DNA of 64,000 nucleotides from Anastatus disparis (Eukaryota; Arthropoda; Insecta; Hymenoptera; Eupelmidae): contig JAFFSR010000004.1 of the NCBI GenBank assembly GCA_017163975.1, positions 682,001 through 746,000 of the forward strand, read 5' to 3'. Position 1 is the first letter of the stretch, and each line of letters opens with the position of its first letter. Under the pieces are notes generated by a model. That model worked only from the letters and a program-made list of their open reading frames with translations, ran no database searches and had not been told where the DNA came from. This document shows, in pieces, positions 53,110 through 64,000 of the stretch. The position numbers and the translations under genes are program-made.

Positions 53110-56100
53110 TACTTTGTGCTACTGCCTACTGCTACTTGCAAGAGCTTTTGTGATTTTAATGGTTTTTGTCCTTTTATTCTCTGGTACAATTCGTTGTTCT
53201 GATTTTCTTTTTCCCCCCCTCTCTCTCTCTTTTATTTCTTCTTTTCTTTCTATTTTGGATGGTGGAAAATAGGTGGATTAAGGGACAGCGAATGTAATTT
53301 GGTTGGATGAAAAATTTAATATGTAGATGCAGTTTTAGTTTTTTTTTAATTCATACTTTTTTCAAAAAAAATATATACAGCGAAACTTTTTTCAGTCAAA
53401 ATTTTATTTATTTTCTACAATTGTAGTTAAAGGATATTTTTTTTGTACTTTCAGTGTATAAATTTTTTCCAATATCACTGAAATTTTTAACGTACTTTTT
53501 TATTGTAACTTTAAAAAATTTTTTATTGTTATGTACGTTTTTTATAGTACTGTTCAAATACATTGAAAAACAATGATTTTTTCAATATAGAAAATTTGTA
53601 TTTATTTTAATGTAACAATAAAAATTTGATATTTTCTATGCTGCTCTGAATTATGTTAATATAATTTAGAGTATAAAACTATTTTTGTTGAACAAAAGTA
53701 CATTTTTAACAGTTTAAATAATTTTTGTTGTTTTCATTTTTACTAACAATAAATTTTATGAAAATTTTCCAACATTGTAGAATATAAAGAAATTTACTTT
53801 TTTCCATGTTAAAGCAAAAATATTACTGCAATGAAATTTAGCTTCAATAAAGTTTAAAAAGTAGTCGAGTGTTTTATGAAAAAAACGTGGAATAGTAAAG
53901 CAAAAGTCTTTTTTAAGACAAAAAAAATTTTTTTTTTGTAAAAAAGAAGCTACATTTCTAGGTATTCTTAAAATAGTAAATTTTATAACCTCAGTGTTTA
54001 TATGTAAGACTTTAAAGTTTTTAAAATATAATAACTATAAAAAATTTATTTTTTAGTTACATTTGTATAAAATTAATATGAATATTTAATTTAAATGCAT
54101 ATATCATTTCTAAACATAAATTAGTTGAACATATTTTAAATACATATATTTTATTTAGTTTAGTTTTTATTTGTTCAAAAGCATAGTTGTAATAAATATT
54201 ATAATTGATAGTTTTTTGTTTTTTATTTTAAAATTATACAATTTTACGATCGATTTATTTAGACATTTAAAATCACTCATATTTTTTTGCAATATTTATT
54301 CTAAAAACTATTGATTTTGCGCAACAGAACGAAAAATTTTTCAATATTTACTTTTCTTCTAAATATAACAGTAAACATAACTAATCCTATGTAATAAATA
54401 AACAAAAAAAAAGATTGCTCTATTTTTTTTTTTTTGCAAACACCGAGCAGCAGTTATAATTTCAAATCTTTTTAAGTACACAAAATAAAATAAAAAGCGT
54501 AAAACATAAAATGAATGACAAACCATAAAAGTAAATCAGTCAATATAATCTGCTTACGTCAAACATTGTGATTGATTTCATTTTTTTCTTTCTTTTTTTT
54601 GTTTTTTTTCTGAAAATTTACTCCCATTGAATTCACATTAAATCAAGATAGCGAAATTCTGGGGGACTATCATTTTTGCTTTCTGGCTAACTCATTCCTT
54701 TCTCCTCATTCATTTTACGTATAACATCACCTAAATCAAATGATTTCGGTGCTTACGATTTTTTACCATCCCGATTGTTACTCGGCGTGAAATTTTACGT
54801 ACTACGGCAATTTATGGTTATTTTAAAATCATGTTATCATTTTGCTATCTCGTTAATTTAAAATATATATATTAAGCACCAGAAATTGCGTCCATTTCGA
54901 ATTCTGCACCAACACGCTAGTTTAGTTTTTTTTATTTCAACTAAAGTTAAACAATTTCGTTTTTATCTAATCTCACTGAATAATAAATATCGCGAGTAAT
55001 TATAAAAACGTAAAGGTTTTGCCGATAGTAAAAGAAAAAAAAAGTAGATTTTGTCATTGATAGCTGGAGTGAAATTCGATAAATGTGTATTGAAACTATG
55101 ACTGTATACATAATAGAAATATAAATGATAAATGTTTACTTGTATTGAGGAGCTCTTATGGTAATTACAAAAAAATAATGTTTCAACTTTATCCTTGAAG
55201 TGTATAGTAATTAAAACAGATTTTAAAGTGCAATTTTTTTCAGAGCTTTTAAAAGTTCAAGTATTTGTTACAAATAAAGTATATCCGATAAATGTTAAGT
55301 GTGTACGGGATTGAATATAACTTTAATATCTTTCGTTATGAAAGATTTTTTTAAATTGGTTTATTAGTGTCGAAAAATCTGGGAAAATTGATTAATTTCC
55401 ACACGCAATATAAATATTCTATTTTGTCAATTCATCTTTAAAATTTAAATGTTTTAAAAATGTGTTGAACTATTGTTATTAAACGTCCGCAAATATTTAA
55501 AAATGACGAAGTATCTTGTCTTTTTGTGAAAATTTAATATTATAATAAAATATTTCATTGACGTTTGAAAATACCAATTATTAAAAATTTAATTTTCTGA
55601 CCATAAATTCAACATTTTTACGAATTATTAATAAAGCTTATAAGCGAAATTAATCAATATAATTTAATTATAAAATATTATTTTACAAAATGAATTTTTA
55701 ATACCTTCAATACTTTCGAAGTACTTTTAAAAATGATAAATTTAATGAATTGATTTTCGATGCGATTATAATTATTTGGAAATTTCAATTCAAAGGATTA
55801 TGAACAAATTGTTTAAACAATTACATTTTTTATGAATTTAAGCTTTAGTATATTAGAAAAAGAAAAAAGCAAAAAAAAATTTTTACTCAATATATTTTTA
55901 TTTAATAAAAATTCTGATAGAAATAGTGAAACGTTAAACTCATTTTATTAAAAAATAAAAAAAAAAAAAAGAAATTATGCTTGGAATACAAATAAATTAA
56001 AAAATAAATTTGTTCCAATAACTGAATGATAAAATCTAATTTCTTATAATTTAAAAAGAATCTTTAAAGATAATTTATCGTGTAGTAACATTGTCACTCC

Positions 56101-58064
56101 GTATTGTAGCCATTATGCAACAAAAAAAAAAGAAAAAGAAAAAAGCTTTTCAAAGATCGAGGGTCAATCGGCCTGAATCCGTCGTAGTCGTCGTCGTGGC
56201 AAAACTAGATTATACGAGTCAGAAAAGAGAGAGAGGGAAAAAGAGAAAGAGTAACCCTCTTACATAACAGTTGTAGAAACGGCCGCGGCCCGAAGAAACT
56301 TTTTCGCGAAGTGTTACATATAGACATATGTATGGATATATACGTGTATGGATATATATGCGCTAAGAGTTTATATACCGCTATTCGTCAATAAAAATTA
56401 CATACCCTTTTCTCTTTCCTTTGCTTTTCAACACAAAACTTGGTACAAAACTTTAGCCAACTTCAAGCTTTCGGTTGCTAGTCGTTTGTGCTCTCCTTTT
56501 TTATTACCTTTTTTTTGCTTCTTTTTTTATTATTGTTTTTTTTTATAACTATAACTCTTTTCTTTTTCGAGCTTTTTTTTGAGGAGGGTGGGAGAAAAGA
56601 GTAGTTGTAGCGTTTACACGCATTCATGAATATTTCATCAGTATGAAATGCAATGAAATTAGTTTAGTTTTCTTCGAGGAAATCCTTGAGTTTTGCTAGT
56701 TTAAATAAACACTTGTCTATTTTGAAGTTTGATACTTTTTTCTTTTTTTCTTTTTTCTTTTTTTAATGTTCAAATGCAGATGCGAAGTATCCGAAAGAAA
56801 AATTGTATTATATGCGAATGAATTTTTTTTCTATATTGAATAATTTGATGTATGATTGAAGTTGTTAAATTCATTATATTCTGATTTGTTATTATTGTTT
56901 TTTTTTTTTAATATTTTGTGATCTGTAAAATATATGAGAAATTATTCAAATTTTATAATATCTTCAACCAACATTCGATTAAAACTAAAGATTTTTGTAA
57001 ATCTTGGAATAAAATTGTTTAGATTAGCACTTTATCTTTGATGTAGTGTATACAGATATCTAAGCAAATTTTCATTTCGGACAGCTGAGAATTTAATTTT
57101 AAAAATGGTATTTTTGGTATGAATTTTAATGAAAAATTAGATTTTTCTATATTTGAACGAGAAATACTTAATTATTAAAAATTAGAAGATGAATCGTAGA
57201 CAATATCTACAATATTTTGTTGAAATACGAAAAGGGATTTTTAGAACGATTTATAATTGATTATAATACTACTGAAGTTAGAGTCAAATTAGTGTATTAT
57301 TAGATTTGAAAAATTATATTATTTTTCAGAAACTTGAACAAAATATAAAATAGATTACTGAACTCTTGCATTGCATTCTGCAACACATTTTTAATCTATT
57401 ACATAATGAAAAAGAAAATAATGAAAATGAAGTTATTGATAATAAAAAATAAATTTAAGCAGAATAATGGTTTAATACTATTTATAAGAAAAGAGATCAG
57501 TTTAAAAAATATCTGTTATTTTAAAAGAATTTTATTTATAAAAATTATCAATCAATAAATAAAACGTATAGATATTGTTGAGATAAAAGATTTTCGAATA
57601 GCCAAATAATTTCAAAATAAAATAAAAAAAAGATACGATGGACTATCAAAAAGACACGAATCGACCTACTGACATGCATTCGACTACCGACGATGTTCTT
57701 CTCTTCGGGCGCGAGAAAACTTTTGCCTCAGCTCGTAAAATTCCCACGAATCGTGGGTTGACAAAAAAAAGTAGCAGAGAAAGTAACAAAAAAAAGAGTA
57801 TAAAACAATATACTAAGGGGGAAAACATAATAAGAAACTTGTCTTTTATTCTGTTTACACGTATACGTTTATACTTTTACCGACTTTTTTTTACTCCTGT
57901 TTCAAATAATTTAATGACATAATAAAATTGGTCTATCAATTTGTCTGCTGCGCTATTTTTTAAAATTTTTTATTACTTTTTATTTTATTGATTTTCTCGT
58001 CAGTAATTTAAAAAAAAATATATTCTCACTGATAGAGTTGTACGAAATAGTGGTAGTAATGATG

Positions 58065-58067
<3 letters not shown>

Positions 58068-58102
<35 letters not shown>
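58068..58102. repeat. (TA)n microsatellite
   Basis: TA dinucleotide run of about 35 bases. Confidence 0.95.
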
Positions 58103-58105
<3 letters not shown>

Positions 58106-58887
58106 CAACTTCAAATGTTTATTAAGATAAACTTCGTTTTCTGAAAAATCATTTCTATATTGGAAAAAAGAGATTATCTTCTAATTATTCAAATCGGAAC
58201 GATTATTGCTAGTCTTGAGATATTCTTTTTGATTCAAACTTAACTTGTTAATATGAAATTGTATAAAGAAAGTTTTTTTAATTATAATTATTTTGAATGC
58301 TACATCAGCTAATTAACATTACTTATGAATAGTATTTTATATGATGCAGAAATTCACACATTAAAATTTTTTCAAAGAGAAAGTCACTAAGAATTATTGA
58401 ATAAATTAAATTTTGGGTTTAAAATTTATTCATTATTCTAATTATTGATCGCTTAAAAAAAAGACAGAAAAATTTAAGATCTTAAGAAAAAATCCATCAA
58501 ATTCTGCCCAAGTAATAAAAAAAATGACCTATCACATTAACCAAACATCTGCATAGCAGATATTTAAACTTTTTTATGTACCTTTTGAATTGCGCTTTTT
58601 TAAAAATTTCATCCGAAAGAAGAGAAAAAAAGGAAAAAGAAAAGAGTCTGTAAAGATACGTATAAAATCCATAGGTAAAATACCCGTCGATCGTTCGTTA
58701 GCCAAAAAAGCTCGACGTATAGGTAATATCTGTAGCCGTAGTAGTGGTAGCAGTAGTTGTAGTAGTATAAAGTATAAGGATATAAAGAGAAAGATAGAAA
58801 GGGTTAGTGTGGAAGTAAGCCGAGGGCAAAGAGCTATAAATCGTCCTGCGGGCAAAGTGAACGGGGGGTTTTAGCTTCCAGCTTGCG

Positions 58888-58930
<43 letters not shown>
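58888..58930. repeat. (CT)n microsatellite
   Basis: CT dinucleotide run of about 43 bases with one or two interruptions. The minus-strand ER-repeat peptide read through it is spurious. Confidence 0.95.
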
Positions 58931-58934
<4 letters not shown>

Positions 58935-60820
58935 CAAGCTACAAGGGTTAAGGATGTATATTGGCTCTCTTTCTATCGTTTCGAGACGCGTATACAGGAG
59001 TCTCTCTGATTCTCAGAGTAAAAGGAGAAAGAAAGAAAGAGAGAGAGAGAGAAATGATTTTACCGAGTTTACAAGAGGGAAAAATGTGTGCTCTAACGAT
59101 TTTTTGGCTTTTTTCAAAAAGTTGATGAAGTTTGTGTTTTTTAGTTAGAGAAAGAGAAAAAGAGAGTTGTTGCGATAAATGAGGTCGTATATCTGAAAAG
59201 AATGCGAGAAAAATGCTTCAGATGTTTATTTCAGTGAAGTAAATAGCTTTCGACTAATTTAAAGAACGAATTTTTCACGCAATTTACTGTTTTTAACAAG
59301 CTTTTTTTCAAATTTTAATTTTCTTTTACGTACTTATTTTAATTAGGTTAATATTAAATATGTATGGAAATTATTGTTTTTGATACCTTATTTAATCAAT
59401 GTTGAAAATAATAAAATTTCGAGTTACTTTAGGTAAAAACATATTCTGAATACAAAATTACAAGGCGAGTTTGTAAACTTCAAAGTGTTTATGAATTTTA
59501 AAAGTTTTACAGTGATAAAAAATAACAGGAAGAAAAAATATTATTCAACGGTGGAAATATATTTTGAATGTTATTTAAATAAATAGTAAAGCACAAAAAA
59601 TTACATTGTATTTTAAAAATAAGCTTTTACCCGGTGATTTATTCTTCCTTGAAAACTTCATGATTTGAAAATTATGTTTGGATAAATCATATATTCACGA
59701 TTCAGAAATATGAATTCAAGTAAGACTTCCATTAGTAAAAGCACGAGGAATATAAATTTTAAAAAAATATTGACGTGACTGGAGAGAGAAAAGACCGAAT
59801 GAAATGTGACTGAATTAACAAAAAAAAAATAAAAAAATTTTTTCTTCTTCATTTACATGTGCGATAAAGGTAAGAAGATTATAAGCGACTAATGAAGGTA
59901 CTTTTAATTTTAATCTAACATTGATAATTACACTAAAAGTACAGAACTTAAATACATTATTCTTTCGCAATGTTATAACCAAGTATATTTTTCGATAAAT
60001 AAAGAATTACTTTAAACTTGTAAATATTTTTTTGCTACGAATTTATTATTTAATCTAGATTAGTCGAACGAAAAGAGAAAATGTTTAAAAAAATAGAAAA
60101 AAAATATCTATCACAGACTATTTTAAGTGTAATCTCGGTTTCCGAAACATTTACTTTCCTTTATTCAATCACTCAGAAATAAAATATATATCTCTGTGTT
60201 ATTCTTTTTTTTCGACTTTGATAGGTGGTATTATAAAAAATGTACACTTTACTCGACTGCGATAAAATAAAGGACGGATAAAAGATGAAAATTTTAGTTA
60301 TTTTTCAATTTTTAATTTTAAGTAACTTTCAACAATATTTTGTAATAATTTTCAAACACTTAATAAATTTTTCAAAAATTTGAGTTATTTTTCCTAGGGA
60401 TTTAGTATTTTTTATTTTACTTTTTTTCTCATTTTATGTCAATAAAAATTTAATTTTTATTTTTACAATTAACGTAATAAAATGATTTACGATTTTCACT
60501 CCGCCTTTAGACTTAGATTATGTTATTTAAATAAATACGCTAGTAAACGTTTTTCTTTAGATTATTAAAAAGTTGATTCGAACAGTAGCGTGTGATTTAA
60601 AATTTATACAGCATAGTGAATAAGTAAATATTCATGAATAAATTGAAAAATAATTTCTACCTTCAATAATTTAAAAATCCTAACAACTTTCTATTCTTTT
60701 TTTAAACATCGTTCATTTAAAGTAAAATTAATTATAAAATTTCATAATCAAACGAATAATTAAAAAAAAAGGATTGGTCGTTATAAAAAATGCCAAATAT
60801 AATATAATCGCTATATGTAC

Positions 60821-60989
60821 CTGACTTGTTAGCGTTGGCGTTTTGATTGGCTGCATGAGGAATAGCAGCCGTAGCTTGAAGCTTTGGTGGCTCGAGCTTT
60901 TGTTGTGGCACACTGTGTGCAGGTATTGGGCCTGGATTAGTCATTGTTGTCATTGTCGTGGGCATCATTAGCGTCGACATCGTAAGCAT
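60821..60989 (-). CDS. Candidate first coding exon (exon A), unidentified leftward gene
   Basis: I do not recognise the product. The ATG at 60989 on the minus strand opens 56 codons plus one base and ends at CAG|GTACAT (GT at 60820-60819), a usable but not optimal donor. The peptide begins MLTMSTLMMPTTMTTMTNPG, contains PIPAHSVPQQKLEPPKLQ, and ends ANQNANANKS; it is rich in M/T at the start, then P/Q/A/N. This is typical of disordered N-termini of insect transcription or RNA-binding regulators, but that is only an impression. After the donor the frame becomes low-complexity (FF, NY) within a few codons. Four in-frame methionines lie in the first nine codons, so the exact start is uncertain. 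The flank 60990-61040 is relatively GC-rich and looks like 5'UTR with no acceptor. The phase-1 donor matches exon B. It is the most gene-like segment in the window. Confidence 0.6.
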
Positions 60990-63900
60990 TTTTGAAGTCG
61001 GCTAACACGAGGCCCCCGTCGACCGGCACCACACCACACAATATTATTATTATACTAATTTTTTTTTTTTACTTTTAATTATTTTATCCGTCACACGGAG
61101 TCTTCTTTATTTATATAAAAAAAATTTTAAACAAAAAAAAATCACACCTGTGCTTCTTATTATGTACACGTCAGTTCATATCATACAAACAGACTTAAAA
61201 AAAACTTTTTTTTTGTTTTTTTTTTATTTCTTTTCTTTTTTGTATCTTCAAAAGAATTTTATCTCGAAATAGTTCCTTTTCTTCCAACGTTCGTTTAATC
61301 GACTTCTTTTCTTTATTTTTTTTTGTCTAGTACAGGAAAAGTTCGAGGAGAAAAGCGTTTAATTGAGAGCTTCGATCTTCTTCCCAAGTCCAAATTGCTT
61401 TTTGACCGGACGAGCGCCTATTATCCTCGATTCGAGTCCTTCGGTAGGATTAAGAGCGACAAGAATATAAAAAAGAAGAAGAAATTAGAAGGACAGATAT
61501 AGTTTTTCTTTATTTTTTTTTGTCTTCTTTATTTTTTAACGCATACTTCTTTTTTTGCGTTTCTTTCTATCTTCACGAGGATCGCATTACACTTGGAATA
61601 ATTTCAAGTCGTCACCTTCTGTCTTTCTCTCTCTTGTTTTTGCTTCTCTCTCTCTTTCTCTCGTTTCTCTCTTGGGAGAATAAAAATGAAGAAAAAAAAT
61701 GATGAAGACGAAGAAGAGAGAGAGAAGAGAGAAAAGTAAGAGTAAAAAAAATAGAAGAGAAGATGATGGGCTCTCGAGACAGGAGAGAACTTCGAGATGT
61801 TGCTTGGCTCTCAAGTGCCTCGCGGCATAACTGTGCTCTCTCTTACTTGCGAATATACTACTTCTTGCTTGTTCTATGTCTTCTTCTTCTGCTTCTTCTT
61901 CTCTGCTTCTTTTTTTTTCTTTATTTATTTTCTGCTTTTTTTATCTTGCTTCTTTAAACTCTTCTCTTCTTTTAATGTTAAGCGCCAAGACACTGGGAAA
62001 TACGACACGCGTATCTTAATAAACAACTTAGAAAAAAGAGCAAATATTATGCCGGATTTTATTTCAAGCACATGTATTGCTAATGTTTCAGTAAATAATC
62101 TTACTAATTTTTTATCGATAATCTAGTTGATCACTTATTGCAAATGTAAAAACAGACTTTTTTTATTTATTTTTTTTTTTTTTAATAGTTCGATGATATT
62201 ATCATCTATTATTTGATAATCTTCTAGCTTAACCAGCCAACTTTTTTTCTCTCTCTCTTTCTTTTTATTCTCTTTTGTAAAAGATATCTAAAGAGGATGA
62301 TTTAATGTCAAAATATTACAGATTTTCTTTTTATTCCTTAGTAGTTAAAATTGTTCAAAAAACATAACTGATCACAGAGATAGAAAGAAAAAAATTCTTT
62401 CTCAAAATGCACGTAAAAGTTTATGTATATATATATATTTTTTTTTTCTCTAAATCACTTGAAGAAAAACTTTAAACTCCCGGACAATTTGTTTTATCGT
62501 AACTCACACGTTATATATTTTTTTTTATTAACTCAGCGACACGTGGAAGGAGACGAGGAATAAAATAATCGAGAGTAAAACAGGTAAAATTCTCTCATAA
62601 AGTTGACAGCATAAGCAACAACAGCAATAACAAACAGCTAAAAACGATATGCATTTAAATCGTAGCTGATTTTTAACTTTAAAAAGCTAACGAGCTTTCT
62701 TTTTATTTATATTTTTTTTTACTATTTTTTTTTATATCAACCTTCTCCCTCTTCTTTTTTTTTGTTTATTTATTTTTTTTTAACAATTTATATACGCCGT
62801 TCGTATTTTAGCAACGAAAAAAAGGAAAAAAAGGTGCGCGGCGACGACGAGTTTTATATATATATCTATATATATGTATATATAAAGTTACGTCACGTCC
62901 GGCCGAGTGTAGAGTCGAAACTCGTCTGGCTTTTGGTTATAAAGCTCGGTATAGCCAGCAAAAGCTTTTTCTCTTTTACTCTCTCTTTCTTTTATGCTTC
63001 TGCCTCTCTCGCTCGCACTTTCATCCCTCTCTCTTTCTCTCTCTCTTTATGTGTGGCTTGGCACACTACTACTACTAACTGCTGCTGCTTTTGCTTGCTT
63101 GCTTTTACGCGCCTGAGACTATATGCGCGCTCTCTCCTCTCTCTGTGCTCTTGCGATAGAAAGAGAAAGCAAAAGCTTTAAACTCCTACTGCTCCTGCGC
63201 TAAAATCCATCCCCTACTTTTACTCTCTCTCCTACTACCCTCTCTATCCATATACAATGCTTTTTAGACTATATGTACATAAGAGAAATATGTATATATA
63301 TATATAAGTTTACAGTATATATAAGGAAGGGGTAGTTTCGAGCCGCCGTACGCCGGTTGCGCGTTGAATATCATTTCCCCTACACCCTCCTTCCTCTCCA
63401 TATATCTCCCCCACAAGCAACGAGTTAAAACGGAATTACACGATGGTTAAGATGCGCGGGAAACAGTCGCTAGCTACCCTTGCTACGGTTAACTTCGCCA
63501 AAGGCTTGTATTGCTCTTCGTTTATATGCACATATATATATATATTCGTATGCACATATATATGGATGTAGATAACGAAAAGGGGGTGGTTACCGAAAAG
63601 AGGGCTGCAAGTTACCGAGGCACGAAAGCTAACGTAGCGGCACTACTGTCGCACTTAGCTTGCAAGAGATGACGCTGCTAGTACTTTAGCTGGCTTGTTT
63701 TATATTTGTATTAAAGATTTTTTTTTTCATGCGCTCACTGGGATAAATTTGATTTGAAATTATTAAATTATTTTACCTTTTTTTAGATATATAATGGTAA
63801 TGAAGACGAAATAATTGTAATTATTGTTATAACTACGTTATTTTTTTTACAATCAAGAGTAATTTTTTATACTTAAAAAGAATAAAAATATATTTCACGC

Positions 63901-64000
63901 ACAAATTTTTATTTATTTCTTAATTACATAAATGAATTTTTTCCTATATGGTTATTTTAAATTATTGATTACATTTAATTATTCTTTTTTGAATAATCAA
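60990..64000 (-). promoter_or_regulatory. Likely 5'UTR/promoter side of exon A
   Basis: Next to the exon A ATG is a GC-rich UTR-like segment (60990-61040), then T/A runs, then a mixed segment (61340-61480). From about 62840 to 63690 the sequence is markedly richer in GC and CpG (GGTGCGCGGCGACGACGAG, GCCGCCGTACGCCGGTTGCG) with CT tracts between, and carries TTACGTCA at 62888-62895, a match to the CREB/ATF half-site type. This is the expected position for the promoter of a leftward transcript. The transcription start is not fixed, and frames within it are low-complexity. From 63710 to the end the sequence is AT-rich with nothing identified. Confidence 0.35.

Larger units (their letters stand above)
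52079..60814. other. Intronic stretch between exon A and the TIR element
   Basis: No gene supported. It contains a (TA)n array at 53047-53109, another at 58068-58102, a (CT)n array at 58888-58930, and a small GC-rich patch at about 56155-56310 with CpGs. A region at 54600-54910 has a less biased composition. Frames here, such as 57638-57922 and 58590-58874, are K/R/S-rich readings without splice context or recognisable domains. Confidence 0.55.

Noticed and set aside
62762..63181. 139-codon plus-strand frame, longest in the window
   Set aside because: Built from TA repeats and CT tracts in a promoter-like region; no recognisable domain. A divergent exon cannot be excluded but is not supported.

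Overview
The window looks like non-coding, intron-dominated DNA from an AT-rich insect nuclear genome. A hymenopteran (bee or wasp) is the best guess, from the base composition, the abundant GA/CT and TA simple repeats, tRNA-derived SINEs and short foldback transposons; no sequence was available to confirm the taxon. There is no bacterial gene organisation. Almost every open reading frame is short and is a translation of simple sequence (poly-T giving F/L/S, CT tracts giving S/L, TA tracts giving Y/I).

The only convincing protein-coding material is two short exons on the minus strand. Exon A (60821-60989) encodes a 56-residue M/T/P/Q/A/N-rich N-terminus. Exon B (3906-4149) encodes an 81-residue N-terminus rich in T/A/V. 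Both begin with an ATG preceded by UTR-like sequence without an acceptor, both end at a GT donor, and both donors are in phase 1. The simplest reading is two alternative first coding exons of one large gene transcribed leftward, whose body lies beyond position 1. I do not recognise the gene.

Between and beyond these exons the minus strand would be a giant intron (over 60 kb from exon A to the left edge). Inside it are two sites where a pyrimidine tract plus CAG is followed directly by GTGAGT: 50267/50266 and 25543/25542. This is the structure of a recursive splice site (ratchet point, zero-length exon). They would cut the intron into pieces of about 10.6 kb, 24.7 kb and more than 25.5 kb. No plus-strand site of this type was found. 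This is the most interesting signal here.

The rest is repeats. Three copies of one roughly 200-bp tRNA-headed SINE lie at 12.4, 32.5 and 43.6 kb. Two different, nearly whole-length palindromic elements ending in TTAA lie at 40.2 and 45.0 kb. A 1.17-kb terminal-inverted-repeat element at 50.9-52.1 kb contains about 2.4 copies of a 172-173-bp tandem repeat with a palindromic core. A 133-bp foldback MITE lies at 38.4 kb. There are long (TA)n arrays, notably a pair at 38.8-39.2 kb, and several GA/CT microsatellites. The right end (about 61-63.7 kb) is relatively GC-rich, has a CRE-like TTACGTCA, and is the likely promoter side of exon A.
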